Below, piece after piece: positions 56,832 to 64,000 of a stretch of DNA of 64,000 nt (positions are counted from its first letter, which is position 1; each line of letters begins with the position of its first letter). The notes under the pieces were generated by a model. The model had not been told where the DNA came from. It worked only from the letters and a program-made list of their open reading frames with translations, and did no database searches. Both the position numbers and the translations under genes were made by a program. The DNA is from Pseudomonas sp. 6D_7.1_Bac1 (GTDB taxonomy: Bacteria; Pseudomonadota; Gammaproteobacteria; Pseudomonadales; Pseudomonadaceae), in assembly GCF_025465945.1 (NCBI RefSeq), contig NZ_JANLNW010000035.1, positions 88,733-152,732 on the forward strand, given 5' to 3'.

Positions 56832-58107
56832 TTTTTTCGGACTCCTGATTGGTCTTGTCATAACGGGAAATATCGAGGCCTTCGGCACTGATCTGTGGCG
56901 TTTTCTTCGCCATCAGGTCAGCCAGCAAGCGGCCGGAGCCACACGCCATGGTCCAGCCGAGTGTGCCGTGACCGGTGTTCAGGAACAGGTTCTTGAACGG
57001 TGTGGCGCCGACAATCGGCGTGCCGTCCGGCGTGGTTGGACGCAGACCGGTCCAGAAGCTCGCCTGGGCCAGGTCGCCGCCCTGAGGATAAAGATCGTTG
57101 ACGATCATCTCCAGCGTTTCACGTCGACGCGGGTTCAGCGACAGGTCAAAACCGGCTATCTCAGCCATGCCACCCACACGAATGCGGTTGTCGAAACGGG
57201 TGATCGCGACCTTGTAGGTCTCGTCGAGGATAGTCGACGTCGGGGCCATTGCCGGGTTGGTAATCGGCACGGTCAGCGAGTAACCCTTGAGCGGGTACAC
57301 CGGGGCCTTGATGCCCAGCGGCTTGAGCAACTTCGGCGAGTAGCTGCCGAGTGCCAATACGTAACGGTCAGCGGTTTCCAGCTTGCCGTCGATCCACACG
57401 CCGTTGATTCGGTCACCGGCGTAGTCGAGGCGCTGAATGTCCTGGCCGAAGCGGAATTCCACGCCCAGTTTCACGGCCATTTCGGCCAGGCGCGTGGTGA
57501 AGATCTGGCAGTCACCGGTCTGGTCGTTCGGCAGGCGCAGGGCACCGGCGAGGATGTCGGTCACGCTGGCCAGCGCCGGTTCGACGCGGGCAATACCGGC
57601 GCGGTCGAGCAGTTCAAACGGCACGCCGGACTCTTTCAGGACGGCGATGTCTTTTGCCGCGCCATCGAGCTGCGCCTGAGTGCGGAACAGTTGAGTGGTC
57701 CCCAGGCTGCGGCCTTCGTAGGCAATGCCGGTTTCAGCGCGCAGTTCATCGAGGCAGTCACGGCTGTACTCGGACAGGCGGACCATGCGCTCCTTATTCA
57801 CTGCATAACGGCTGGCGGTGCAGTTGCGCAGCATCTGCGCCATCCACAGGTATTGGTCGATATCGGCAGTGGCCTTGATCGCCAGCGGTGCGTGGCGCTG
57901 CAACAGCCATTTGATGGCTTTGAGCGGCACGCCCGGCGCGGCCCACGGCGAGGCATAACCCGGCGAAACCTGGCCGGCGTTGGCGAAACTGGTTTCCATG
58001 GCAGCGGCCGGTTGGCGGTCGACGACCACCACTTCAAAGCCGGCCCGAGCCAGATAGTAGGCACTGGCGGTACCGATGACGCCGCTACCCAAGACCAGAA
58101 CGCGCAT
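56803..58107 (-). CDS. dadA: D-amino acid dehydrogenase, small subunit DadA
   Basis: Membrane-associated FAD enzyme that oxidises D-alanine (and other D-amino acids) to pyruvate and ammonia, passing electrons to the respiratory chain. 434 residues; the N-terminal dinucleotide motif is [23 protein letters not shown]-terminal [19 protein letters not shown] is the FAD/substrate block, and [21 protein letters not shown] the final helix. The start at 58107 (MRVLVLGSG) is the usual one. It overlaps ridA by 29 bases and is divergent from lrp. Confidence 0.96.
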   Translation of the reverse strand: MRVLVLGSGVIGTASAYYLARAGFEVVVVDRQPAAAMETSFANAGQVSPGYASPWAAPGVPLKAIKWLLQRHAPLAIKATADIDQYLWMAQMLRNCTASRYAVNKERMVRLSEYSRDCLDELRAETGIAYEGRSLGTTQLFRTQAQLDGAAKDIAVLKESGVPFELLDRAGIARVEPALASVTDILAGALRLPNDQTGDCQIFTTRLAEMAVKLGVEFRFGQDIQRLDYAGDRINGVWIDGKLETADRYVLALGSYSPKLLKPLGIKAPVYPLKGYSLTVPITNPAMAPTSTILDETYKVAITRFDNRIRVGGMAEIAGFDLSLNPRRRETLEMIVNDLYPQGGDLAQASFWTGLRPTTPDGTPIVGATPFKNLFLNTGHGTLGWTMACGSGRLLADLMAKKTPQISAEGLDISRYDKTNQESEKNVNPAPAHQ

Positions 58108-58196
58108 TTTCATATCCCTCATCGCGGCTTACCGCTGACGTTTGTTGTTCAAAGCACAGATGTGCGCAGTGTAAAAAACATTTGCCAGTGCTTTTC

Positions 58197-58225
58197 ACTA
58201 TATAAGCACCTATATTTGGCGACAA
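58197..58225 (-). promoter_or_regulatory. Candidate dadA promoter
   Basis: On the minus strand TTGTCG (58225 to 58220), 17-base spacer, TATAGT (58202 to 58197), 90 bases before the dadA ATG. It lies 39 bases from the lrp ATG, so Lrp could control both directions from this spacer. Confidence 0.5.
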
Positions 58226-58263
58226 TTCTCGGCAAAATCCCTTTTCACGGAGGCGCATCCCCT

Positions 58264-58752
58264 ATGCGTACCAATACTCAGACCAAACGCGAGCTGGACA
58301 AGATCGACCGCAATATCCTGCGCATCCTGCAGGCGGACGGGCGGATTTCGTTCACGGAACTGGGGGAGAAGGTCGGGTTGTCGACCACACCCTGTACTGA
58401 GCGGGTGCGACGCCTGGAGCGCGAAGGGATCATCATGGGCTACAACGCCCGGCTCAACCCGCAGCACCTCAAGGGGAGCCTGTTGGTGTTCGTCGAGATC
58501 AGCCTCGACTACAAATCCGGCGATACCTTCGAAGAGTTCCGACGCGCCGTGCTGAAGTTGCCGCACGTACTGGAATGCCACCTGGTGTCAGGGGATTTCG
58601 ATTACCTGGTGAAGGCGCGGATTTCCGAGATGGCCTCGTATCGAAAACTGTTGGGCGACATCCTGCTCAAGCTGCCCCACGTGCGCGAGTCCAAGAGCTA
58701 TATCGTGATGGAAGAAGTGAAAGAGAGCCTGAGCCTGCCGATTCCGGATTGA
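58264..58752 (+). CDS. lrp: Lrp/AsnC family regulator (DadR-type)
   Basis: A 162-residue leucine-responsive regulator. Helix-turn-helix near residues 10-60 (KIDRNILRILQADGRISFTELGEKVGLSTTPCTERVRRLEREGIIMGY) and the AsnC ligand domain after (LVFVEISLDYKSG...LPHVLECHLVSGDFDYLVKAR). In P. aeruginosa this gene (PA5308) is required for dadAX induction by L-alanine. It is divergent from dadA. A spurious long frame through antisense dadA precedes the true ATG at 58264. Confidence 0.93.
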   Translation: MRTNTQTKRELDKIDRNILRILQADGRISFTELGEKVGLSTTPCTERVRRLEREGIIMGYNARLNPQHLKGSLLVFVEISLDYKSGDTFEEFRRAVLKLPHVLECHLVSGDFDYLVKARISEMASYRKLLGDILLKLPHVRESKSYIVMEEVKESLSLPIPD

Positions 58753-58789
58753 AGTCAGCTCTGAGGAAATGGTTGCCTGAGTGGGCGCC

Positions 58790-58879
58790 ATCGCGAGCAG
58801 GCTCGCTCCCACAGTAGATTTTCTGTGGGCACAGTTTGTGTACGGCAGGGACCCATGTGGGAGCGAGCCTGCTCGCAAT
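58790..58879. repeat. REP doublet, outward type
   Basis: Reverse 58790-58813, forward 58856-58879 (last copy ends GCAAT instead of GCGAT), loop about 42 bases. Confidence 0.93.
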
Positions 58880-58914
58880 TGAAGCGACTCGGTCTACCTG
58901 AAGCAACGCCGCTT

Positions 58915-59268
58915 CTAGACCAACACCTGCCGGGTGCTGGCCATGTATTCATGAATCTGCTTCTCGACGCGGGGATGAATCAATTCCACCGGGCGACGGC
59001 CGTTGGGGCACGGCAAGGTCTTCGTGGTGCCGAACAGCCGACAGATCAACGGTCGTTCGTCATACACGGTGCAGCCATTGGGACCCAGGTGCACACAGTT
59101 CAATTCATCCATCGCGGCGTCCTGTTCAGCCCTGGTCTTACGCGGCAGGCGGGACATTTCTTCCGGCGAAGTGGTCACCGGACCACAGCAGTCATGGCAG
59201 CCGGGCACGCACTCGAATGAGGGGATCTGCTGACGAAGAGCGCGGATTTTCTGGCTGTTGCAGCTCAT
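58915..59268 (-). CDS. YkgJ family cysteine cluster protein
   Basis: A 117-residue protein with eight or more conserved cysteines typical of the YkgJ/Fe-S or zinc cluster family: ECVPGCHDCCGPVT near residue 20, CVHLGPNGCTVYDERPLICRLFG near 60. Function unknown; a bound metal cluster is likely. The start is the ATG at 59268 (MSCNSQKIRALR), as a longer frame lacks homology. Confidence 0.85.
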   Translation of the reverse strand: MSCNSQKIRALRQQIPSFECVPGCHDCCGPVTTSPEEMSRLPRKTRAEQDAAMDELNCVHLGPNGCTVYDERPLICRLFGTTKTLPCPNGRRPVELIHPRVEKQIHEYMASTRQVLV

Positions 59269-59417
59269 CGAAGCAAGTACCGGGAAAGTGAACGAGGTGG
59301 GATTTTGCCCTAAAAGCCTCGTTCCAGACAGCACCAGCCGACCGGTGTTGCCCGGGCCGAAAGGTCCGGCTTATGCTCCGTAAAATTTACTAAACACCCG
59401 AAATCAGGATGACGCAC

Positions 59418-60731
59418 ATGAATGCCCGGACTCAGCAACCTGTTCCGAGCCATCTGCACACCGCTTCTTACTACGCCGCCAGTAGCCTGCCGCAGCCAGA
59501 TCATCCGGCGCTCAAAGGCGAACTGCTGGCTGACGTGTGCGTGGTGGGCGGCGGGTTCTCCGGGCTGAACACCGCCATCGAACTGGCCGAACGCGGCCTG
59601 AGCGTGGTGCTGCTTGAAGCGCGCAAGATTGGCTGGGGCGCCAGTGGGCGCAATGGCGGGCAACTGATTCGCGGGGTGGGTCATGGCCTCGATCAGTTTG
59701 CCAATGTGATCGGTGTCGACGGCGTCCGTCAGATGAAACTCATGGGGCTGGAAGCGGTGGAAATCGTCCGACAACGGGTCGAGCATTTTCAGATTGCCTG
59801 CGACCTGACCTGGGGTTACTGCGATCTGGCCAACAAACCTCGTGATCTCGAAGGGTTCGCCGAAGACGCGGCCGAACTGCGCAGCCTCGGTTATCGCTAT
59901 GCCACCCGCTTGCTGCACGCCAATGAGATGCACAGCGTGGTCGGCTCCGACCGCTACGTCGGCGGCTTGATCGACATGGGTTCCGGGCATCTGCACCCGT
60001 TGAATCTGGCCTTGGGCGAAGCAGCGGCAGCGCAACAACTGGGCGTGAAGCTGTTCGAACAATCAGCCGTGACCCGCATCGACTATGGCAGCGAGGTCAA
60101 GGTGCACACTGCGCAAGGCTCGGTCCGCGCCAAGACCCTGGTGCTGGGCTGCAACGCCTACCTCAACAACCTGAACCCGGAACTCAGCGGTAAAGTGCTG
60201 CCCGCCGGCAGTTACATCATCGCTACCGAACCCTTGAGCGAAGTGCAGGCGCATGCACTGCTGCCACAGAACATGGCGGTCTGCGATCAGCGAGTGGCAC
60301 TGGACTACTACCGGCTCTCGGCGGATCGACGCTTGCTGTTCGGCGGTGCCTGTCACTATTCGGGGCGCGATCCGTCGGACATCGGCGCGTATATGCGACC
60401 GAAAATGCTCGAGGTCTTCCCGCAACTGGCCGGGGTGAAAATCGACTACCAATGGGGCGGGATGATTGGCATCGGCGCCAACCGCCTGCCGCAGATCGGC
60501 CGACTCAAGGACCAGCCGAATGTGTATTACGCCCAGGCCTATTCCGGTCATGGGGTGAACGCCACCCACCTGGCCGGCAAACTGCTGGCCGAAGCCATCA
60601 GCGGCCAGCAAAGCGGCGGTTTCGACCTGTTCGCCAAGGTGCCGCACATTACCTTCCCTGGCGGGAAGTACCTGCGCTCGCCGTTGTTGGCGTTGGGGAT
60701 GTTGTGGCATCGAATGAAAGAGCTGGTCTGA
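59418..60731 (+). CDS. FAD-dependent amine oxidase (PauB/PuuB-like)
   Basis: A 437-residue DAO-family flavoprotein. N-terminal dinucleotide motif VCVVGGGFSGLNTAIELAERG (near 38), then RKIGWGASGRNGGQL and C-terminal QWGGMIGIGANRLPQIGRL with SGHGVNATHLAGKLLAEAI. It is closest in style to gamma-glutamylputrescine oxidases and to the PA5309 locus in the same position, called pauB4. With pauR five kilobases away, polyamine catabolism is likely (inference). The ATG at 59418 is preferred to 59409 because the AGG lies 9 bases before it. Confidence 0.85.
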   Translation: MNARTQQPVPSHLHTASYYAASSLPQPDHPALKGELLADVCVVGGGFSGLNTAIELAERGLSVVLLEARKIGWGASGRNGGQLIRGVGHGLDQFANVIGVDGVRQMKLMGLEAVEIVRQRVEHFQIACDLTWGYCDLANKPRDLEGFAEDAAELRSLGYRYATRLLHANEMHSVVGSDRYVGGLIDMGSGHLHPLNLALGEAAAAQQLGVKLFEQSAVTRIDYGSEVKVHTAQGSVRAKTLVLGCNAYLNNLNPELSGKVLPAGSYIIATEPLSEVQAHALLPQNMAVCDQRVALDYYRLSADRRLLFGGACHYSGRDPSDIGAYMRPKMLEVFPQLAGVKIDYQWGGMIGIGANRLPQIGRLKDQPNVYYAQAYSGHGVNATHLAGKLLAEAISGQQSGGFDLFAKVPHITFPGGKYLRSPLLALGMLWHRMKELV

Positions 60732-60758
60732 AAGCTGGCCTGTGTTCTTACCGGCCTC

Positions 60759-60860
60759 ATCGCGAGCAGGCTCGCTCCCACAATTGATCACTGGTGCTCA
60801 CAAATGTGTGTTCACTGTAGATACCTGTGGGAGCGGGCTTGCTCGCGAATCGATCTAAAG
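60759..60860. repeat. REP doublet, outward type, diverged second copy
   Basis: Reverse 60759-60782, forward 60836-60859. The second copy reads GCGGGCTTGCTCGCGAAT, differing at two positions from the main consensus. Confidence 0.9.
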
Positions 60861-60873
60861 GGCACCGCAGCAC

Positions 60874-61119
60874 TCAAAGCTGCCAGAACGGTTTGAGCCC
60901 CTCCTCCCGCGCCTGTTCACGACTCAATCCCACATCGCGCAACTGCTCAGGCGAAAGCTCAAGCAAGGCCTTGCGCGTGCGCAGACGATGCCAGAACAGT
61001 CCCCAGCGACCGAGACCGGACGGGGCATTGCGGGTATTGGCCGCACGCATGCCCCTGTCCTGTCCTGCCACCAGTTCCTGACTGTGTAACGTCAGCCGCA
61101 CATCGCTCAAGCCGTTCAT
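60874..61119 (-). CDS. DUF1127 (YjiS-like) domain protein
   Basis: An 81-residue basic protein with the C-terminal DUF1127 motif (WHRLRTRKALLELSPEQLRDVGLSREQAREEGLKPFW). Small DUF1127 proteins bind RNA or act in phosphate and stress responses in some alphaproteobacteria; here the role is unknown. GGAG lies nine bases before the ATG. It is divergent from the MocR-type gene, sharing the operator region. Confidence 0.85.
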   Translation of the reverse strand: MNGLSDVRLTLHSQELVAGQDRGMRAANTRNAPSGLGRWGLFWHRLRTRKALLELSPEQLRDVGLSREQAREEGLKPFWQL

Positions 61120-61198
61120 GTTGATTGCTCCTGTTTACTTGGGTTGCCAGAGGTTCCATGATGCGCGGGCGAGCAAAACCGTTACAGATTCAAAGGCC

Positions 61199-61265
61199 CT
61201 GTATTATTTCCATACAGATTTCCCGTTTTGCCGACTGAATCCTGTATTTTTGCCCCATCTGTACT
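61199..61265 (+). promoter_or_regulatory. Candidate MocR operator region
   Basis: Inverted repeat CTGTA-N9-TACAG at 61199-61217, and a second CTGTATTTTT at 61242 with ATCTGTAC at 61258-61265. The direct CTGTATT units are 43 bases apart (four helical turns), as typically seen for MocR-family regulators upstream of their own genes. Confidence 0.5.
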
Positions 61266-61297
61266 GGTTCCCCGAATCTCCTCACCGAGGCTGCACC

Positions 61298-62740
61298 ATG
61301 ACCCTTTACGTCAACCTCGCCGAATTGCTCGGCACACGTATCGAACAGGGCTTCTACCGCCCCGGTGACCGACTGCCGTCGGTGCGGGCATTGAGCGTCG
61401 AGCACGGGGTCAGCCTGAGCACGGTGCAGCAGGCCTATCGGGTGCTGGAAGACAGCGGGCTGGCGACGCCGAAACCGAAATCCGGTTACTTCGTTCCGGT
61501 CGGGCGCGAGTTGCCGGAGCTGCCGGTCGTTGGCCGCCCAGCCCAGCGCCCGGTGGACATTTCCCAGTGGGGTCAGGTGCTGGAGCTGATTCGCTCCGTC
61601 CCGCGCAAGGACGTCGTGCAGCTCGGTCGCGGCATGCCGGATATCACCTCGCCGACCATGAAGCCTCTGCTGCGGGGGTTGGCGCGGATCAGTCGGCGGC
61701 AGGACATGGCTGGACTGTATTACGACAACATCTACGGCACCCTCGAACTGCGCGAACAGATTGCCCGTCTGATGCTCGACTCCGGCTGCCATCTGAGCGC
61801 CAACGACCTGGTGATCACTACCGGTTGCCACGAAGCGCTGTCCACCAGCATTCGCTCAATCTGCGAGCCGGGTGACATCGTTGCCGTGGACTCACCGAGC
61901 TTTCACGGCGCCATGCAGACCCTCAAAGGGTTGGGCATGAAAGCCCTGGAGATTCCCACCGATCCCATCACCGGGATCAGCCTCGAGGCGCTGGAGTTGG
62001 CCCTGGAGCAGTGGCCGATCAAAGCCATACAGCTGACCCCAAACTGCAACAACCCACTGGGCTACATCATGCCGGAGGCGCGCAAACGGGCGCTGCTGAC
62101 CCTGGCACAACGTTTCGACGTGGCAATCATCGAAGACGACGTGTATGGCGAACTGGCCTACACCTACCCGCGTCCACGCACGATCAAATCCTTCGACGAA
62201 GATGGTCGCGTCCTGCTGTGCAGTTCGTTCTCGAAAACCCTGGCGCCGGGGCTGCGCATTGGTTGGGTTGCGCCGGGCCGGTACCTGGAGCGGTTACTGC
62301 ACATGAAATACATCACCACCGGCTCCACTGCGCCGCAACCACAACTCGCCATCGCCGAGTTTCTCAAAGGCGGGCACTTCGAACCGCATTTGCGGCGGAT
62401 GCGCACGCAATACCAGCGCAATCGCGACCTGATGCTCGATTGGGTCAGCCACTACTTTCCCGCCGGTACTCGCGCCAGCCGTCCGCAAGGCAGCTTCATG
62501 CTCTGGGTAGAGTTACCGGAAGGTTTCGACACCCTGAAACTGAATCGTGCGCTGAACAACCAAGGCGTACAGATTGCTGTCGGCAGTATCTTTTCCGCCT
62601 CGGGCAAGTACCGCAATTGCCTGCGCATGAACTATTCGGCCAAGCCGACAGCGCTGATTGAAGAGGCGGTGCGCAAGGTCGGCGCGGCGGCGATCAAGCT
62701 GCTGGCCGAGCATCACGACAGCACTCAACGGGACGAATGA
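61298..62740 (+). CDS. MocR family GntR/aminotransferase regulator
   Basis: A 480-residue fusion of a GntR-type winged helix (about 1-70: RIEQGFYRPGDRLPSVRALSVEHGVSLSTVQQAYRVLEDSGL) and a class I aminotransferase-like domain (about 110-470). The PLP lysine is in SFSKTLAPGLRIGW (about 313), and the YYDNIYGTLELREQIARLM and LTPNCNNPLGYIMPEARK blocks are typical. Such proteins sense PLP, amino acids or GABA; the effector here is unknown. GAGG lies ten bases before the ATG at 61298; the frame is open upstream but is promoter sequence. Confidence 0.9.
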   Translation: MTLYVNLAELLGTRIEQGFYRPGDRLPSVRALSVEHGVSLSTVQQAYRVLEDSGLATPKPKSGYFVPVGRELPELPVVGRPAQRPVDISQWGQVLELIRSVPRKDVVQLGRGMPDITSPTMKPLLRGLARISRRQDMAGLYYDNIYGTLELREQIARLMLDSGCHLSANDLVITTGCHEALSTSIRSICEPGDIVAVDSPSFHGAMQTLKGLGMKALEIPTDPITGISLEALELALEQWPIKAIQLTPNCNNPLGYIMPEARKRALLTLAQRFDVAIIEDDVYGELAYTYPRPRTIKSFDEDGRVLLCSSFSKTLAPGLRIGWVAPGRYLERLLHMKYITTGSTAPQPQLAIAEFLKGGHFEPHLRRMRTQYQRNRDLMLDWVSHYFPAGTRASRPQGSFMLWVELPEGFDTLKLNRALNNQGVQIAVGSIFSASGKYRNCLRMNYSAKPTALIEEAVRKVGAAAIKLLAEHHDSTQRDE

Positions 62741-62784
62741 CGCCATCAACCGACGCCTGAACACTCACTGAGCATCGCCAAACA

Positions 62785-63936
62785 CTATGCCGCTTGCGCC
62801 GCGCCAAACGCCCCTTGGCGCATCAGCAAGATCACCAGGCCAAACGCCCCCGCCGCCATCAGCAACGGCAACGCGTGCCCGCTGATCCATTGGCTGCCAG
62901 CGCCGGCTGCCAACGGGCCGATCAGGCAACCGATACCCCACAGTTGCGCGATGTGGGCATTGGCTCGCACCAATGCATCATCGCGGTAACGCTCGCCGAT
63001 CAGAATCAGCGACAAGGTGAACAAGCCGCCGGCACTGGCGCCGAACAACACCCACAGCGGCCAGATCAGCAACGTCTCAATCAGCAGCGGAATCGCCAGG
63101 CTCGACAGCATCAGGATCACCGCGCAACCGGCAAACAAGGTACGCCGCGACAACCGATCCGCCAGTGCCCCAATCGGCAACTGCAGCAAGGCATCGCCAA
63201 CCACCACGGTGCTGACCATCGCCAGAGCGATTTCAGCGGTGAAGCCCTGGCGCAGGCAATACACCGGCAGCAAGGTCAGGATCATCGCCTCGAAGGCCGC
63301 AAACAACGACACTGCCCAGGCAATCGCCGGCAAGCCACGGCAAAAGCCCAGCAGGTCACTGAACGTCACACTACACGCTTCGCTGGTCGGCGCGCCGCTA
63401 CGGCCCAACAGCAACAACGGCGACGTCACCAGCAAGCCGACACCGACCCAGAAACCGAAATCGTTGTCGGTGCCCAGCGCGCCCAGCGCGCCCAGCAGCA
63501 ACGGTCCGGACAGTTGGCTCAGGGCATAGGCGCTGCCATACAGCGCCACCAGTCGCCCGCGCCATTGCTCGACCACCAACTGGTTGATCCAGCTCTCGCC
63601 GAGGATGAACACAAGGGTCAGGATCACCCCGATCATCAGGCGCAACACGAGCCAGATCGGGTAACTCGGCAACAGCGCCAGCAAACCGATGGAAAACGCC
63701 CCGGCCCACAGACACAAACGCATCAAGTTGGCCGTGCCGAAACGTGCCGCCAGATGGCTTGAGACCTTGGCCCCCAGCAGCACGCCAATCGCCGGCATCG
63801 CTGCCATCACGCCGATAGCAAACGAGCCGTAACCCCAGCTTTCCAGACGCAACGACACCAGCGGCATGCTGACACCCAGGGCCAGGCCGACACTCAGGAC
63901 AGACGCCAACACGGCGAAATAAGTCGCCCAACGCAT
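62785..63936 (-). CDS. MFS transporter
   Basis: A 383-residue inner-membrane transporter with about twelve hydrophobic segments. MFS landmarks: MSMPLVSLRLESWGYGSFAIGVMAAMPAIGVLLGAK at the N-terminus, the LMIGVILTLVFILGESWINQLV region and IGALADRLSRRTLF between helices 8 and 9 (a loop of the GXXXDRXXRR type). It resembles the YcaD/MFS sugar-phosphate group; substrate unknown. It is convergent with the MocR gene, which could control it. Confidence 0.9.
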   Translation of the reverse strand: MRWATYFAVLASVLSVGLALGVSMPLVSLRLESWGYGSFAIGVMAAMPAIGVLLGAKVSSHLAARFGTANLMRLCLWAGAFSIGLLALLPSYPIWLVLRLMIGVILTLVFILGESWINQLVVEQWRGRLVALYGSAYALSQLSGPLLLGALGALGTDNDFGFWVGVGLLVTSPLLLLGRSGAPTSEACSVTFSDLLGFCRGLPAIAWAVSLFAAFEAMILTLLPVYCLRQGFTAEIALAMVSTVVVGDALLQLPIGALADRLSRRTLFAGCAVILMLSSLAIPLLIETLLIWPLWVLFGASAGGLFTLSLILIGERYRDDALVRANAHIAQLWGIGCLIGPLAAGAGSQWISGHALPLLMAAGAFGLVILLMRQGAFGAAQAA

Positions 63937-63979
63937 TTTCCACGCTCCTGTGGATATATTTATGTACAGCGCAAAGCAC

Positions 63980-64000
63980 TGTGGGAGCGAGCCTGCTCGC
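63980..64000. repeat. REP element cut by window end
   Basis: The first 21 bases of a forward REP copy (TGTGGGAGCGAGCCTGCTCG + C), upstream of the MFS gene; a second inverted copy probably follows outside the window. Confidence 0.85.

Noticed and set aside
56797..58263. Long in-frame extension upstream of lrp, antisense to dadA
   Set aside because: dadA, with its FAD motif and standard length, occupies the other strand; the Lrp family start is the ATG at 58264.

Overview
The window is an ordinary core-chromosome segment of a Pseudomonas, most likely from the P. fluorescens complex. Three things point there. The gene order follows the P. aeruginosa PA5240-PA5310 block almost gene for gene (ppx, ppk-hemB, ..., algP, algQ, dsbB, hemYXDC, algR, argH, cyaA, rnk, cyaY, lptM-lysA-dapF-DUF484-xerC-HAD, sutA, amtB-glnK, ubiK, comM, LysR, MATE, EAL protein, rep, xpt, cytochrome c5, pauR, dadX-ridA-dadA, lrp). 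The proteins are typical Pseudomonas forms. The spacers carry GTGGGAGCGAGCCTGCTCGC-type REP doublets, as is usual in fluorescent pseudomonads. No prophage, insertion sequence, CRISPR array, rRNA or tRNA was seen.

Layout. 1-8.1 kb: polyphosphate and heme start (ppx cut by the window edge; hemB-ppk operon with a candidate PHO box), a DedA protein, a sterol-desaturase-family protein, elbB and a YaiI-type protein. 8.1-13.5 kb: a cytochrome-FTR1 iron permease fusion, then a four-gene envelope operon (COG3014 lipoprotein, YcfL, LpoB, LpoB-like periplasmic protein). 13.5-27 kb: a LysE exporter, YheS ABC-F, the alginate-regulator neighbourhood (algP, FKBP, algQ, dsbB, hemC-D-X-Y, algR) and argH. Between algR and argH only a frameshifted, truncated remnant of the sensor kinase gene algZ/fimS remains. 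27-38 kb: GST, small conserved proteins, cyaA, rnk, DUF1289, cyaY, and the lptM-lysA-dapF-DUF484-xerC-HAD cluster. 38-45 kb: sutA, yjbQ, the nitrogen operon glnK-amtB with a sigma-54/NtrC control region, ubiK, comM and a DUF4432 protein. 45-54 kb: LysR regulator, MATE pump, a GGDEF/EAL protein with a Fur-like box, rep, xpt, a CoA-transferase-family enzyme and cytochrome c5. 54-64 kb: pauR, the dadA-ridA-dadX D-alanine catabolic operon with divergent lrp, a YkgJ protein, a FAD amine oxidase, DUF1127, a MocR regulator and an MFS transporter.

How the genes fit together. Heme synthesis is split between hemB and hemC-D-X-Y. Nitrogen and amino-acid metabolism (argH, lysA, dapF, glnK-amtB, dad operon, pauR and the amine oxidase) and regulation under stress or slow growth (sutA, algQ/Rsd, rnk, algR, cAMP) dominate. 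The least expected items are the decayed algZ upstream of an intact algR, the PHO box over hemB-ppk, the Fur-like box beside the EAL gene, the lipoprotein operon, and two opposite nesting arrangements of the same REP element.
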